NCBI RefSeq assembly: GCF_016808335.1
Contig: NC_053137.1
Coordinates: 8,482,506-8,546,505, forward strand
Source: Panicum virgatum
Lineage: Eukaryota; Streptophyta; Magnoliopsida; Poales; Poaceae
Reading direction: 5' to 3'
DNA length: 64,000 bases
Part shown: in pieces, positions 37,248 to 53,792 of the stretch
How positions within the stretch are numbered: the first letter of the stretch is position 1
Layout: every line of letters begins with the position of its first letter
Program-made: the position numbers and the translations under genes
The notes under the pieces: model-generated
What the model was told of the DNA's origin: nothing
What the model saw: only the letters and a program-made list of their open reading frames with translations
Databases searched by the model: none

Positions 37248-37437
37248 AGCCAATCTTAGTGGGGGTGTCATTAGAGTGTCATGGGCATTAAATCTGCTGA
37301 CATGCCAGCCTCATTATAAAGAAAGAGGTAGAGTGTCATGAAATGTGAGAAGAGTGCCATCGTCATGACACTCTTCCGGCTCGATTACATAGTTTACAAC
37401 CTTGATAACTATGCTGATACTCCCACTAAAACTGGCC
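37248..37437. mobile_element. Tourist-like MITE, TTA target duplication
   Basis: Ends AGCCAATCTTAGTGGGGGTG and its inverted partner CTCCCACTAAAACTGGCC are flanked by TTA at 37245-37247 and 37438-37440. Same family as 42843-43017. Confidence 0.8.
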
Positions 37438-37666
37438 TTAGATTGTTTTGGTGACTAGGAACACATCAAATTTATGGCCTCAAATGGTGCATCTTTGGTA
37501 ACCCATATGATCTTCACTGTTTATTCCTGGCATGTAAAATTCTTGAAAAAAAAACTTATCTGGAACTGGTAAGAAATTTACCGAGTGGTTTTTATTTTAT
37601 CTAAAATCCTTGCACCGTGCCACTTCCAGCCGTTGGATTCCATCTCTCTTTAATCCTGTCCCTCCG

Positions 37667-42074
<4,408 letters not shown>

Positions 42075-42168
42075 CGCACCCTACGTGGTGGATGAAGAAT
42101 TGAAGCTTGTTGGGGCGGTGGTTCTGCTCGATGCATGAGCTAATTAACACTCTCCTGTGTTCCCTCGA

Positions 42169-42223
42169 TACATATATATATATATATACATATATGTATA
42201 TATGTGTATGTACACACACACAC
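42169..42223. repeat. TA/TG/CA microsatellite upstream of SBT3
   Basis: A (TA)n tract grades through TATG units into (CA)n about 95-150 bp upstream of the start codon. It may contribute a TATA element. The copy at 62134-62184 has a shorter CA run, as expected of a microsatellite. Confidence 0.85.
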
Positions 42224-42842
42224 GACGCTCGTCGATGGCAGCCACGCAACAGCCTGCAGTTTCTGCATTGCTTGCTCCGTAGCCCTCGTGCAGGAGCAAG
42301 GCGACAATGGCGTGGCGCTCGGTGCCCTGGCGCCCTCCCCGGCCGGCAGCACGTACGCGTGCACTTGCCAATAAACATCTCGGGCTATTCTTGTGCCGAT
42401 GATTGCCGAAGGGTTTTCCCAGAATGGTTTGGACGAGAGGTTTAGGCTAAGGTTTCCTTGGAATAAGCTGGCGCTCATCGCCGTCTTCTAGCAGATATCC
42501 CCGGCCGCGTCGTTTGCTGCACGGTATAGGACAAATTTGTTGTTTGGCCTTAATGTTAGGCAATTAATTAAAACTTCATCAACCTGTGCTATCATAGATC
42601 CAATGGCAATTACAGTGGATACCGATTAGGGTATTCCGAATTGAAAATGCATTTTCAACTGCCCCTGAAAATGCGTTTTGAACTGCCCGGCAAACCCGTT
42701 TTCTAGTAGTGCATCATGTGAGATCAAATGAGTGAGATTTGAGCTGGCTCTTCCAATTAGCGTAGTGTCCAGAAAATGCCAGCGCCCCTAGTCATTTCAC
42801 TTCCTGAAACGCTTGAATGCATAGAACACATCTCCATTCTTA

Positions 42843-43017
42843 GGTCAGTTTTAGTGGGAGTGTCATTGACACAGTTATCTAGACTGGAATCTTAAGAACT
42901 GTGCCAGTGGAGTGTCATGGTGATGACACTTCTCTCTTCTTTCTCCTCATACTATTGGTACATGTTAGCAAATTTAATGTTCATGACACTCTTATGACAC
43001 TTTCACTAAGATTGGCC
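42843..43017. mobile_element. Tourist-like MITE, TTA target duplication
   Basis: Ends GGTCAGTTTTAGTGGGAGTG and its inverted partner ACTTTCACTAAGATTGGCC are flanked by TTA at 42840-42842 and 43018-43020. The length is 175 bp and it is non-coding. Confidence 0.85.
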
Positions 43018-43396
43018 TTAAATGTACACAGCTTAGCAAATTAAGACTGGGAATCCGCTCAGAGTGTTCCTGCATGTGGTGGCCAAAAGGAGGTTATTAA
43101 TTAGTACTTCTTGAAGAAGACAATAATATAATGTTGGCTTACCAGATGGGTTGTGCTTTGCAATGCCAGCATGGCCACAGTATGGTCATGGGATGGTGTT
43201 GCACGGGCGCTAGCTGGTGCAGTGGTGGAGCCAGCAATGGCATTCTACAAGCTGGTGCATATCAAGGTGGGGCCACAAGTCAGTGTGACGAGTACTCTAC
43301 ATTATTGCACAAGAGGCTCGTCCCTGTCGAGATCCGTTAAGAATTGGAGGGAGCCTCAGGGAAGGAGCGCAGGCGTGTGTGGCACTGTCACAGATT

Positions 43397-43518
43397 TAGA
43401 TTCAGTGGCATTCTTGGTTACATTGAGTCACTGACGTGTGGGACCTAAAAGACATGAGTCCCACATGTCAGTGACTCAATGTCACCAAGAATATCACCAT
43501 GGAATGTCACTGAATCTA
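43397..43518. repeat. Foldback inverted repeat, about 54-bp arms
   Basis: The left arm includes GATTCAGTGGCATTCTTGG and TGAGTCACTGACGTGTGGGA. The right arm is their near complement, with a loop of about 13 nt at 43455-43467. RNA from either strand would form a long hairpin. It may be a small foldback MITE. Confidence 0.8.
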
Positions 43519-43654
43519 TGTCCCAGCACTCGGAGAAGTTGTCGACAGGGTGACGTAGCTAACGACGACATGGATATATACCGTTTCTGATACGTGACAC
43601 TGTCATTGGAAGCCCCACATGGACCATCCCATGAATTAGTTCGTACAAGATTGA

Positions 43655-43989
43655 GGCCGTGTTTAGTTGCGCGTTGTAAAGTTTTTGAAAAGGCATCTTT
43701 CTACATTTGAAGTACTAAACATAGACTAATCACAAAAATAATTTCAGAACTTGTCTGTAAATCGCGAGACGAATCTAATGAGTCTAATTAATCAGTCATT
43801 AGAGGTTATTTACTGTAGCATTACTGTAGCAATTTAGCATCTAATTACAGTCTAATTAGGTTCATTAGATTCGTCTCGCCATTTACAGACAGCAGTCGCA
43901 ATGCGTTTTTTATTTCGTCTAGATTTAAATCTCCATGCAGGTGCTGGAAATTTTTTTTGGAATTTTGATTTTTGTAACTAAACACGGCC
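43655..43989. mobile_element. Tourist/Harbinger-like MITE, TGA target duplication
   Basis: The 335-bp element begins GGCCGTGTTTAGTTG and ends AACTAAACACGGCC, with TGA at 43652-43654 and 43990-43992. It shares subterminal motifs (CGCGAGACGAATCTAATGAG, TACTGTAGC) with the MITE in the ubiquitin-like gene. Confidence 0.9.
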
Positions 43990-43992
43990 TGA

Positions 43993-45580
43993 GATGAAAA
44001 GAAATGCTACCATCAAATAATTAATAAAGACATTTCGTGACTTTATGTTATTTAGAAGAATGAAGAAAATAAACATGATTGAGGTCAATCCTCCACAAAT
44101 TCTGCAATTGATATTGTTCCTATTGGGCAGAAATAACCATATTTGTTTGTGTCTGGTTTTTCATTTAACCTAAATACCTAAATGTTGGGTTACTCAATCC
44201 ATCCATCCATATAGTTATTCACTAGAAGTACATTAATTTAATAATGACCCATGTGGGCCCGTCCGTGTGCTACCAACAGTAGGAACACGTGCATTTGCAT
44301 ACTTGTGGATGGAGATTTTATTTTGCAGCGGCAGCGGTGATATATGTTGAGCATGGAGGGAAAGTCTCGCCATTGTTCAATACACACACAAGTACACACC
44401 AGGAATAAAACAAATTACTTTTTTTACTTTTGTACTAATATTTGAGTCCAAATTAAGTTCTTGACGTATATACAGTGAAGAACTAAGAAGTGTTGAATAT
44501 CATGTGTTCGGTGAGCTGGTTTTGATCTCATCACATCTAAGCACAAAAGATAACGGCGCCAGGTAGAAAAGTTTTTTTACTGCAAACCTTGCGGATGCGG
44601 AGAATTGTATATATCTTAAAACCTTCACGGCCATGTCAAACAATATTGATGCCCCAGCTCATCCGATTGCATGATGCTCAGTTTTCTAGCAAAGCACAAG
44701 CACACACAAAACTCTACTAGGGTGAAAGCAGACTCTCTCTGACTAAAAAGGCAGCAAACTTAGCACTAATCTGTGGTAGGTGGGAATCGGACCGCGTTGT
44801 GGGGAGAACGCTCGAAGGGGTTACGACTCAATGGAATGCAAAAACTAGGAAGGACCTTTTTCACAAAAAAGAAGTTTTTTTACGGCGGAAGAGTGGTTCC
44901 TCTGACGTTACTGTAAAGGACTCATCCCGCTAGCGTGAAGAAAGAGATGAGAACGTGGTCGGTAGCAGGGTGCGCATTGTTTCGCGGATCTAATCTTGAG
45001 TGTGTAATTACTTTTTGCTCTTCATACGTTTTCTTTCCTTTATAGCATTATTTCTTGTCTAGGCTCTCCTCGCAAAGTAATAAATTAAAATTGGAAAATC
45101 GCCTGCGTGTTCATTTGTAAAAGCATGGACCATACACTTCAATTGGTCCCCCCCCCACCCCACCATAACCTAAGCAAATAAAGTTGAAATGGAAAATCAA
45201 AACAAATATTTCTTCACCCAAAAGTTTACTAATTGTGCATGAAGACATATCAATCTACTAAAAGATCTGCAATGTAGCACAATCGTTTGAATGTGTCATG
45301 AGACTCCAAAGCTAAGGTTGCAAAACTTAATTATCTCACAAAGCATAGGCAACTGATACATATATTGAGCCATGGCTACATCCCAACAAAGATTACAAAA
45401 GCTGTAGCATGTAAGAATAATGCCTGGCCGGTTACAGATTAAAGGCTAGCAAACTACAGAGGTGGCGAAACTTTGTAACTTATTACAACAAGATGAAAGA
45501 GAAAACAATAATACTACTACGGCAAACTTAACCAATTTGGTGCCATCCTCTAGAGAGGGTACAGTCTGTGCCTTTAACCT
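43993..45580. other. No gene recognised
   Basis: AT-rich spacer with a short C-run near 45150-45162. The last 100-150 bp may be the 3' UTR of the minus-strand DUF295 gene. Confidence 0.4.
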
Positions 45581-45585
45581 TTTTC

Positions 45586-46859
45586 TCACTCGTCAGGTTC
45601 GAAGAACAATGCTTCATCATCCGTTTCGGAGTACGAGGATTCGTCAGATTCGGAGTCGGATGATAGGTCCAAGCCCGACTCCCTGGCTTCAATTTCGAAC
45701 AGTTCAGAATAGTGGATAGACCTGCAGTAATCCGCCAAGACTTGGATGAGGGTGACCGGACGGAAGCAACCTTCTGGAGGACACCATCCGTTAGCAACAT
45801 GGAAAACGTTCATGGTCGGAGCCTTGTAGTCGACGCCTCGAAGCAGGAGTGTTCCACGAAGTAGATGCAGCCACCTTTGATGCCCCGGAACTTGTCGGCG
45901 TCAATGGAGAGGCACTTGACAGGCCCGGCGAAGATGGCACGGCTGCCGATGCTGCTGACAGGCTCAAGCACTTTCCTCTCAGTGTCTATCCTATGAACTA
46001 CTACCGGTACATGATTATTGGTACTAGCAAATAAGTATGGTGGTCTTGTCACAAGCAACAGATCTCCCCCAGACTCTACGAGGTAGTACTTGCCGGTGCT
46101 TAGCCATGCTAGGTGGCTTGTGTCAAGACTAGTGTCAAGACAAGGAATCATGGTGTCCATCGAGACTGTTAGCGCAGAGCAGGGTATCCGTTCCCCTGCA
46201 GCGGCGCCAGCAACAGCCGACACGATGACCGCTCCTTGCTGATCGGTAGCGTAAACTAGTCCGGTGAAGGACGTCATGCACGTAAGACTGTTATAGATAC
46301 TACTGCTCCAATAGCACTTGAAGCTCTCACTATTTTGATCCGCCCACATGATGCTACCATCATCACCGGACACGAAGACCATCAGTGGCGCCTTCGTCAC
46401 CGCGACCGCCCTCACCCCTACCGCAGGTGCGGGCGCCTTGAAGCGGGCGATCGAGCCCGTGAAGGGGTTGAGCACGCTAGCACGGTGGGGCTCCGTGGCC
46501 TCCCCGAGGAGGAGGAGGCCGCCTCCCGTGGCGCCGATGAAGTAGTTGCGGAGAAGAGGGATGCTCTTACGGAGGAGCCGCCCGGTGTCGACGTTCACGA
46601 GCGTGATGAGGTCGCCCCGCGGCTGGCCAAGTAACGCCCACATGCTGGGCTGGAAGCGGGTGGGATCGGAGTAGTCCGCCTTTTCTGGGTAGTCCTTGGT
46701 GGCGGAGCGCCAGTTGTGGGAGGCGGCGCGGAAGGCCATGTAGTAGTCGATGTCGCCGGCGGCCAGCAGGCGTTCGCCAACGTTGGTGTAGATGTCGAAG
46801 GGGAGCGAGGTCCAGTCGCGGCTCGCCGCCCTCTTTTGTGTGGGGAGTTTGGAAGCCAT
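45586..46859 (-). pseudogene. DUF295/F-box-like gene with a frameshift near its 3' end
   Basis: ATG at 46859 opens a 349-residue frame. Residues about 16-60 form an F-box-like segment (WTSLPFDIYTNVGERLLAAG and MAFRAASHNWRSA). A DUF295-type beta-rich region follows (LNPFTGSIARFKAP, GDDGSIMWADQ, KYYLVESGGDLLLVTR, and GGCIYFVEHSCFE). The frame stops at 45810. The overlapping frame 45813-45586 continues with the expected C-terminal DUF295 sequence (MNVFHVANGWCP) and an acidic tail, so a one-base indel near 45825 splits the gene. Single exon. The family is plant-specific and mostly uncharacterised; an adaptor role in ubiquitin ligases is inferred only from the F-box. A sequencing error is the other explanation. 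Confidence 0.75.
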
Positions 46860-46952
46860 GGTGGCCTGGCTGCTAGCTATGCTGCTCTTGGTTCTCCTTG
46901 TGCTTCTACTTATGCTTGAGTGGAGTGGAGTGCTTCACCGCGGAGTTGGTGG

Positions 46953-46962
46953 CTATATATAG
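46953..46962 (-). promoter_or_regulatory. Candidate TATA box of the DUF295 gene
   Basis: The minus strand reads CCTATATATAGCC about 95-105 bp upstream of the ATG, a normal distance for a plant core promoter. Confidence 0.55.
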
Positions 46963-47779
46963 GCCAAATAGCCCTAGGTCTGCACAAGATACTTTAGTTT
47001 ATGTGGAAATAAACCAGGTGCTGTGCAGCTGTAAATGAATGGGCAATGACGTGCATTGCTGCCTATTCTCACCCTCAACTTTCATCAATATGCATGCATT
47101 CATTTCTATCTAAAAGAATGGCATCATGCCCCGGGCACCATTAATTAGTGACCTTAGCAAAAAAATTATTGCTGTATTTGAATTTGATTTCTTGTGCTGC
47201 ACCTCTCTAGATATAGTCATCCTTTAAATTTGGTTGTTGGCAATTAAAGACGGCTTATTTTCTGAAACATGAATGATGCTTTAATTATTGGACACGTGCA
47301 GGCATGGAAAAATAAACAGGAAATATCAAGGCCTAGAACACGCATGCTTAGACATCGCAGGAAATATCAAGACCTAGAACATGCTTAGACATCGCGTCCA
47401 ATTATTTTGAGGCCTCAGGTTTAGGTGTTCGTATTGGGTCATACATTTTGAGGCCTAAACCTGATTCGGTCATCGAATCGTCACCATGAGCGAATTATTA
47501 CTTCTTCCGACTCAAAATATAAGTAGTTTAGAATGTTCTGCAGTAGAAACTTTGGCCACTAATTCAGTTACAGTATGTCATTTTAAAGAAAGGTAATTGT
47601 CTATTTTAAAGTATTTTCTATTGTGAGTAATCTTATTGTATATCGATAGTCAAAATTTAAAAGTACAATGGAATTTGGAGGTTAAGGATTAGTGATACTG
47701 ATTTGTGATGTGGACATCGAGTGACAGAAAAATACATTTACTTTTAACTAATGGATTACTTCGATGAAATGACCAAATA

Positions 47780-48030
47780 CTCCCTCCGTTTCAAATTATA
47801 AGACATCCCAAGAATCTTGGAGAGTCAAAGCAATCTCAAGTTTGACCAAGATTATAGAGAGAAATATAAAAATTTATGATATCAAATTGATGTACTATAA
47901 AAATATAACTAATAAAGAATCTAATGGTACTTAGTTTATATAATAAATGTCATTATTCTATTATAAAAATTTGGTCAAATATTGACTCTCCAAGATTGTT
48001 GAAATGTCTTATAATTTGGAATGGAGGGAG
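47780..48030. mobile_element. Stowaway-like MITE
   Basis: The 251-bp element begins CTCCCTCCGTTTCAAATTAT and ends in the inverted partner ATAATTTGGAATGGAGGGAG, flanked by TA at 47778-47779 and 48031-48032. These are the terminal repeat and target of Tc1/mariner-related Stowaway elements. Confidence 0.92.
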
Positions 48031-48059
48031 TATATACCTAATTTAATTTGTTATTCTAA

Positions 48060-50310
48060 GTTCTTTTTCGAAACACAAAAGTGAAATTGTACAGGATCTA
48101 GTTTCACAAATAACCTCATAAGAACAATATAAGAACACAAGATAATAATAATAAGAAAAAAAATATACACATATATGACCCAATACGAACACATTAATTA
48201 TGGACTTGGCATCTTCTTTGGAAGGGGGGAACTAGAATGGGATGAATTGATTTCCATGGCAGGAAATAAGAAAGATTCGAGCGACAACCGGTGACAGATC
48301 AAGAGAAACGGAAGGAGAAAGCACGTGACAGCTTGGGAGGAAAAAGAGAAAACATCGTTGGCTACTTCTTAATTTCTCCTAATCTCAGTTAACAACTGAG
48401 GGGACCACTGAAATTGTCCGCATTGAACTTGCTGGTATACGGGCCCGCCTTTTGTTAGATACCCTTATGCATTGGACGACCTCTCCGGCTATACCTGTCA
48501 ACTTACTTTGCATATTGCCATGTATTTCGATAAACAAGCCAATGAAAACAAGTGCAAGACCATCAAAAGAACACAACAAACCCCCAAAAAACTCATAAAC
48601 TGGTAAGTACCATAATATTTATTAATGTTGTGACAGAAATCTAGCTATGAAACATTTGCTTTTTTTTCATTACCCAGCCCGGCAATAGGTTAGCTTGCCA
48701 AATAATTGGAGGTCAGTCACCCCCTGTTTCCCATGTATTAGTGGTGAAATTCATGGTGGCAATCAGAAGCATGCACTTTTGCATAATTATACATTCGGAA
48801 AATGAAAAAAAAGTGAAAATTATAACAGGATAGATGCACATTCACTATTCACTTGCTCTTATACCCAATATTTCTAGGATGAAGCCCCATCGACCCACAA
48901 AACTTGTTAACCTACTTGCACACACATTAAGGCTTATAGGGTAATGATTGATCCATGTCGGCTATAAATAGTATCTCTCGATAGCCAGAGCCTGATTCTC
49001 TTGTTTTGATCATATCAGGTACTATGTTTTATCCCAACAAGGTTTTGGACCAAACGAGGATGTTCTTGTACTACCATTTGAGAAATTAAAAATGACAAAA
49101 GGTAGAACAACTTTTCCTATTAAAGAATGCAAAATTGATGGAATTGTGAAGACTATGATTTAAGGATAAAACATGAAAATTGAACTTTAAATGGATAGAA
49201 TTACATATTTACCATTAAAGAATTTGAAAATGCATTGAACTCTAGTATCATCTTAATGTTCAAAATCCTGCCGAATAAATTCCTTCCAAGAAGCATCTAT
49301 GTTCATGAATAATTGTTTCATGATCATTGTTCTAAGAAGCATGTGTGTTGATATGAACATAAAAGATGAAAACAATCATGTATCATAATCACAGTATTTT
49401 CACAACTTGAAACTAAATCTTCCACTAGTTGATTTGACCTAATAGTTAACGTTACAAAGTTGTTCTACTAGTTCGATAAATGTTCTATGAATCTATTGGT
49501 TCTGATCTAGCATATTACTTGTAGTGTTCTCCTAGTTGAATACAAAATGTTCCATTGACTGACAATTAAATATTGCCTTGCAAAACAAAACATAAATTTC
49601 ACTTTAAACAGGTAAATGATAGCGCAGGCAATGGTAATACAAAAAAGGAACAAATAAATCAAAAATACATTATATGTCGCCATGCAGTCAACAAACAATA
49701 TGTAACATTTTATTATGATATAGAAAATTGAATTAAACTATTACAACAACCACATTTAATGGAATGAATTCTAGAATACCACTTTTAATATTATAAAGAA
49801 CAATATGTATAATCTGAATATTAAAGTATGAAAAGGTTATTACGTTACATGATGTGGAAGTAAATTGTTGGTGATGTTAAATTATTGGCTCGCTTTGAAA
49901 ACTAAATTGTTCCAAGATGTGGACGACTAACATGATCATGATGCCTAGTTCCCGAATGCTGGCACGGTCGAGTCTTCTTGTTCGTCATGTTTAGTCTATT
50001 GTTTGCCGAAACCAATGACCTATTCCTATTATCAAAGTATTCGTTTGGAGTACAGTTAATTATCTTATGTTAAAAAGTGATTTTATAAGATTCTTCCGCA
50101 AATATAGCCAAGTGTGGTCTTATTTTCAAAATATTATTATTGTTAGAAACATTCTGGTGAAATTGAAATTTAATTTGGATACTCCGACTAAGATTTATAA
50201 CTTTCTTTAGTTTTCAACATCTCTTTCCTGTGGAGTAACATAACAAATCGATTTTATTTTACTTTCAGTAGCCTCGCACTTCCATTGGGTTGTCCGTTCA
50301 TTATATGCTC
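48060..50310. other. AT-rich spacer, no gene recognised
   Basis: No open reading frame with recognisable content and no clear transposon ends were found on either strand. Confidence 0.45.
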
Positions 50311-50595
50311 CGATGATTGCACTAGAGCGGACGAGCCTTGTTGCATGTGTCACCACCGCTCAAAACTCCCATGCGCCATGTTGTGTCGTCTCCGCTCATA
50401 ATAGCCACGACGAGCGCGCAACCCCCGGAGCGCGTCCCGCCCACTCCCACGCGCACCACCACCGGCCGGCATCCGGGCACGACCGCGCGCGTGCCCCCGT
50501 CGTCAAGCCTCTCCATCCCCCGTGGCTCGCCCACCGTACCGCGACAGGAGGATCGGACCACGCCGCGGCGCGCCGCCGCCGCCTCGCCGGCGACG

Positions 50596-51746
50596 ATGGA
50601 GCTGTTCGAGCGCGCCAGGACGGTGCGGCTGCGGAGCCACCACGACAAGTACCTGTACGCGGACGAGGACGAGGCGCACGTGATCCAGGACCGGAACGCG
50701 GCGTCCCCGAACGCGCGGTGGGTGGTGGAGCCGGTCCCGCACTCCCCCGGCGTGCTCCGCCTCCGCAGCCGCTACGGCCGCTACCTCTCCGCCTCCAACG
50801 AGCCCTTCCTCCTCGGCGTCTCCGGCCGCAAGGTGCTCCAGACCCTGCCCCACCGACTCGACTCCTCCGTCGAGTGGGTGCCCGTCCGCGACGACGGCGG
50901 CGGCAGAGAGCGCGCCCGCGGCGCGCGCCTCCGCACCCGGTACGGCAACTTCCTCCGCGCCAACGCGGGGCTCCCGCCGTGGAGGAACTCCGTGACTCAC
51001 GACACCCCGCACCGGCACGCCGGGTGGGTCGTCTGGGACGTCGAGGTCGTCCAGGCCATCTTGGCCGGACCCGACTCCTCCGATGCCGGCGCCGGCGCCG
51101 GCGCCGACGACCCCTCTCCCGCGCCACCGTACAAGCCTCCCTCCCGATCACCGTCGCCGTCTCCCGCTCCCGTGCCGACATCCGCTCTGAGGCCGCCGCC
51201 GCACCATCGGGAAGAGCACTCGGCGCCGTTCAGAGCGCAGCCCCCGCCGCCGCCGCCGGGCTACATCGCGCCCCCCGCTCCTGGCCTGTACAGGCTCGAG
51301 GTGATCTGTTGGATGAAATTGGCCAAGCAAACACATTCGTAGATCAGATCGCTAGTCGTCAATGACTGCATGGTGAATTGGTGATCGACTAGCTACTGCT
51401 TGCGTTTGGGCAGTCGACGGAGTCCTTCTCGGTGCCGCTTCACAAGGTGGAGGGGCGAGCGATCCACTACCACATCGGGGACGACGACGGGGATGTGAGC
51501 CCGGACGAGGAGCCGAGCTACCTGACGTTCAACGGGACGAGCCTGGAGGAGCTGCTGGAGATGCTGAAGGAGGAGACGGGGCTCCAGGATGCGATCATGT
51601 GCTCCCGTAGCCCCATCAATGGGAAGCTCCTGCCACTCCGTCTGCAGCTGCCGCCGAACAACGCCGCCGTGCACATCGTGCTCGTGCGGGAGTCGTCAAA
51701 AGGTGGGCTTTCTTCACCATCGTCAGTTGATGTTTGTGACATTTGA
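50596..51746 (+). CDS. DUF569 domain protein, two exons
   Basis: Exon 1 is 50596-51300 and exon 2 is 51414-51746. The intron runs from GTGATC to GGGCAG and both borders fall between codons, giving 345 residues. The start MELFERARTVRLRSHH matches the conserved DUF569 opening and excludes upstream in-frame codons. Residues 1-150 hold the beta-trefoil-like repeats (KYLYADEDEAHV, GRYLSASNEPFL, GNFLRANAGLPPWRN and WVVWDVE). A Pro-rich linker (about 155-230) follows, then the C-terminal module conserved in the family (VEGRAIHYHIGDDDGD and LTFNGTSLEELLEMLKEETG). Function is unknown; an actin-binding-like fold is only a structural analogy. GC content is far above the flanking DNA. Confidence 0.87.
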
Positions 51747-52582
51747 TTCGCATTCCACGTGCAAATAGGTGATCTTTAGGTGCACCTTCAATCCTTTTTA
51801 ACTACTTTTTAAAATGGAATCCTATTTTGAAGATGTAGTACAAAATTTTAAATTAAAGAGGGATAGAGGTGCATATAAGATCACCCATTTGCACCCCTAC
51901 TTCCTTCCATTTGTCTCATTTTACACAACTGTTATTTTCGACCCACATGAAAATATGGGTTCAAACACGTCAATCCGGGTTACTCTGCAACTTGAGAGAG
52001 GGCAATAAAAGCAAGGCTGTTGTAGTGGAAGTGGGCATGATGCAGCGTGGCAAGGTGGCGGGCAACATCAAACCGCCAGATTGGCCGTGAGGGGGCGGGG
52101 GAGAGGGAAAGCGGACGGGCGGAGGGGCAATTGTGGCATCCATGTCATCCTAGATGGAGGAGGTAGGGTGAGCAGGGGAGCTCTGTTTCTAGAAAATGAT
52201 GTCACACCACAAGGGAGGAAGATAGTGCTCTACTCACGAGGTTGAAGACGAGTCATGATGTGTCCAATCTCTATCCAACTGCCAAAGTTTGTTGCCTGAT
52301 AAAAACACAATTTGACTTTGAATATGTCGTCAAAATTGAAGTTAATCGTCAGTCTGATACTGGCATTCAGAAAACCTCATTTGGTCCTGGCATTATTGAT
52401 ATGTTTTCGTAAAAAATCTAAACACCACTCCTCCCCAATCCTCTCCATCCCCAATGAGTATGAGGTCATCACCAGTAAGATTAAGATTGCTAAAGAGGGT
52501 AAGAGGGATTGCCCTGTTGCTTCAAAAAAAAAGGCTAGGATTTTTGGAGCCTTTACGTGATAGGTTTTGAATCCAGCAACTT

Positions 52583-52735
52583 AGACCAGTCTCAGTAGAA
52601 GTGTCATCGGCACAGTTATTAAGACTGTGAACTAGATAATCGAGCCGGAGGAGTGTTGTGGTGATGATACTTCTCTCACATTCCATGACACTCCTCCTCT
52701 CTCTTCGTAACAACTCTATCATGTCAACAAATTTA
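52583..52735. repeat. Partial Tourist-like MITE
   Basis: TTA at 52580-52582 precedes GACCAGTCTCAGTAGAAGTG, which matches the left end of the MITEs at 42843 and 37248, and internal motifs (CACAGTTAT, TGATGATACTTCTCTC, AACAAATTTAATG) follow in the same order. No clear right terminus was found. Confidence 0.6.
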
Positions 52736-53202
52736 ATGCAGTGGATGGCGGCGGTTGGGTGGGGTAGGGAGGGGGCTTCACGGTGTCCGAATTAATGCAG
52801 TATAGGCTGGTGGTAGTGAATCCCACACTAGTTTTGCCACCGGAGATGCCAATGGGAGGATGACGCGGTGGCATCACAAAGTGAAATCTTGCTGCAGGCC
52901 ATTTGAGGTTGTCCCTAAGAATTATCATCAATAAGAAAATACATCGATAAGTCGTATCATATAATTTTAATAATAATAAAACAATTATGATGTTGATGAT
53001 TCAAAAGAATCAAGTAGTTGGATGGCTAAAAACAATCCTAGGCCAATTTTTTTTCATTTCATTCTTTCAATGATAATAACATCGCTTTTAAGTATACATA
53101 GATAATAGGTTTTCAAGATTGGGTTGATTTTGCCTGATTCATGCTTGTTTGTGCTGCATAAATGTATTGAGCATTAAGTAAAAGAAAATGGTAAAATACA
53201 AA

Positions 53203-53269
53203 GGGCCTAACCAAGTTCGTGAACTCTTGATCTGCAGTCAAATATGCTCTACCACTAAGCTATGGACCC
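53203..53269 (-). pseudogene. tRNA-Cys(GCA) relic
   Basis: The minus strand starts GGGTCCATAGCTTAGTGG, followed by TAGAGCAT, a two-base AT insertion, then TTGACTGCAGATCAAGAG with the GCA anticodon in the right place. It ends with the acceptor-strand GGCCC. The T-arm is about 6 nt short and the usual GGTTCRANNCC is destroyed, so it is not a functional tRNA or Pol III promoter. Confidence 0.7.
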
Positions 53270-53588
53270 GATTTATGCTTGATAAATAGTTAAATGCTAT
53301 TTTTTTGTTACTTAAAACGATACTGGACTACTAATGGATCAAGAAGCTACTCAGTAGTATCGTAAAACTACATTTGTGATCAAAATGAACAAAAATTAGC
53401 AATAATCGATATAGTAACAATCTATATTGTTAATATCATTACAGTTATGTCTATGTTATATAAATGGGTGTTTACACTGCATTGAGTGTTTTCTTATCTT
53501 GATTCCCCCTAACAGAGTTTTTTCAACTGTTGTGGCTTTCAGTAGCAAAAGCTTTCGCATGACGACCTTCGGTTTTCAAAATTTGAAG

Positions 53589-53792
53589 ATGGCAGCAGCA
53601 AAGGGCGGACGGCTTCTGCTCACGGAGGAGGAATGGCGGGCGCGGCGCAAGGCGAAGTCCAGCATTGGCAAATGCTTCAATTGCGGCGTCCGTGGCCACT
53701 TCGAGCGCGACTGCCGCAAGCCGAAGAAGGAGGTCGTCATGGCGGCCACGGCGGATGTCGGCGACGAGTCGACCCAAGCAGCTCTCCTCTGA
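53589..53792 (+). pseudogene. copia-type gag fragment with zinc knuckle
   Basis: The 67-residue frame has KGGRLLLTEEEWRARR and then CFNCGVRGHFERDC, a CX2CX4HX4C knuckle, and an acidic end. Both motifs and their spacing are typical of the C-terminal gag of grass copia elements. No pol follows. It is a remnant or a short non-autonomous element. Confidence 0.65.

Noticed and set aside
42169..42223. Microsatellite as the SBT3 TATA box
   Set aside because: It contains many TATA-like positions, but none can be preferred; kept as a repeat only.
43131..43434. Two overlapping plus-strand frames near 43.1-43.4 kb
   Set aside because: Short, different frames over the same DNA, no known domain, and one runs into the foldback.
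47506..47640. Second Stowaway-like element (CTTCTTCCGACTCAAAATATAA)
   Set aside because: A single degenerate end is visible and no inverted partner or TA duplication could be placed.
50396..51181. 261-residue minus-strand frame opposite the DUF569 gene
   Set aside because: Arg/Gly-rich low-complexity shadow of a GC-rich exon; the plus strand carries the conserved DUF569 motifs.
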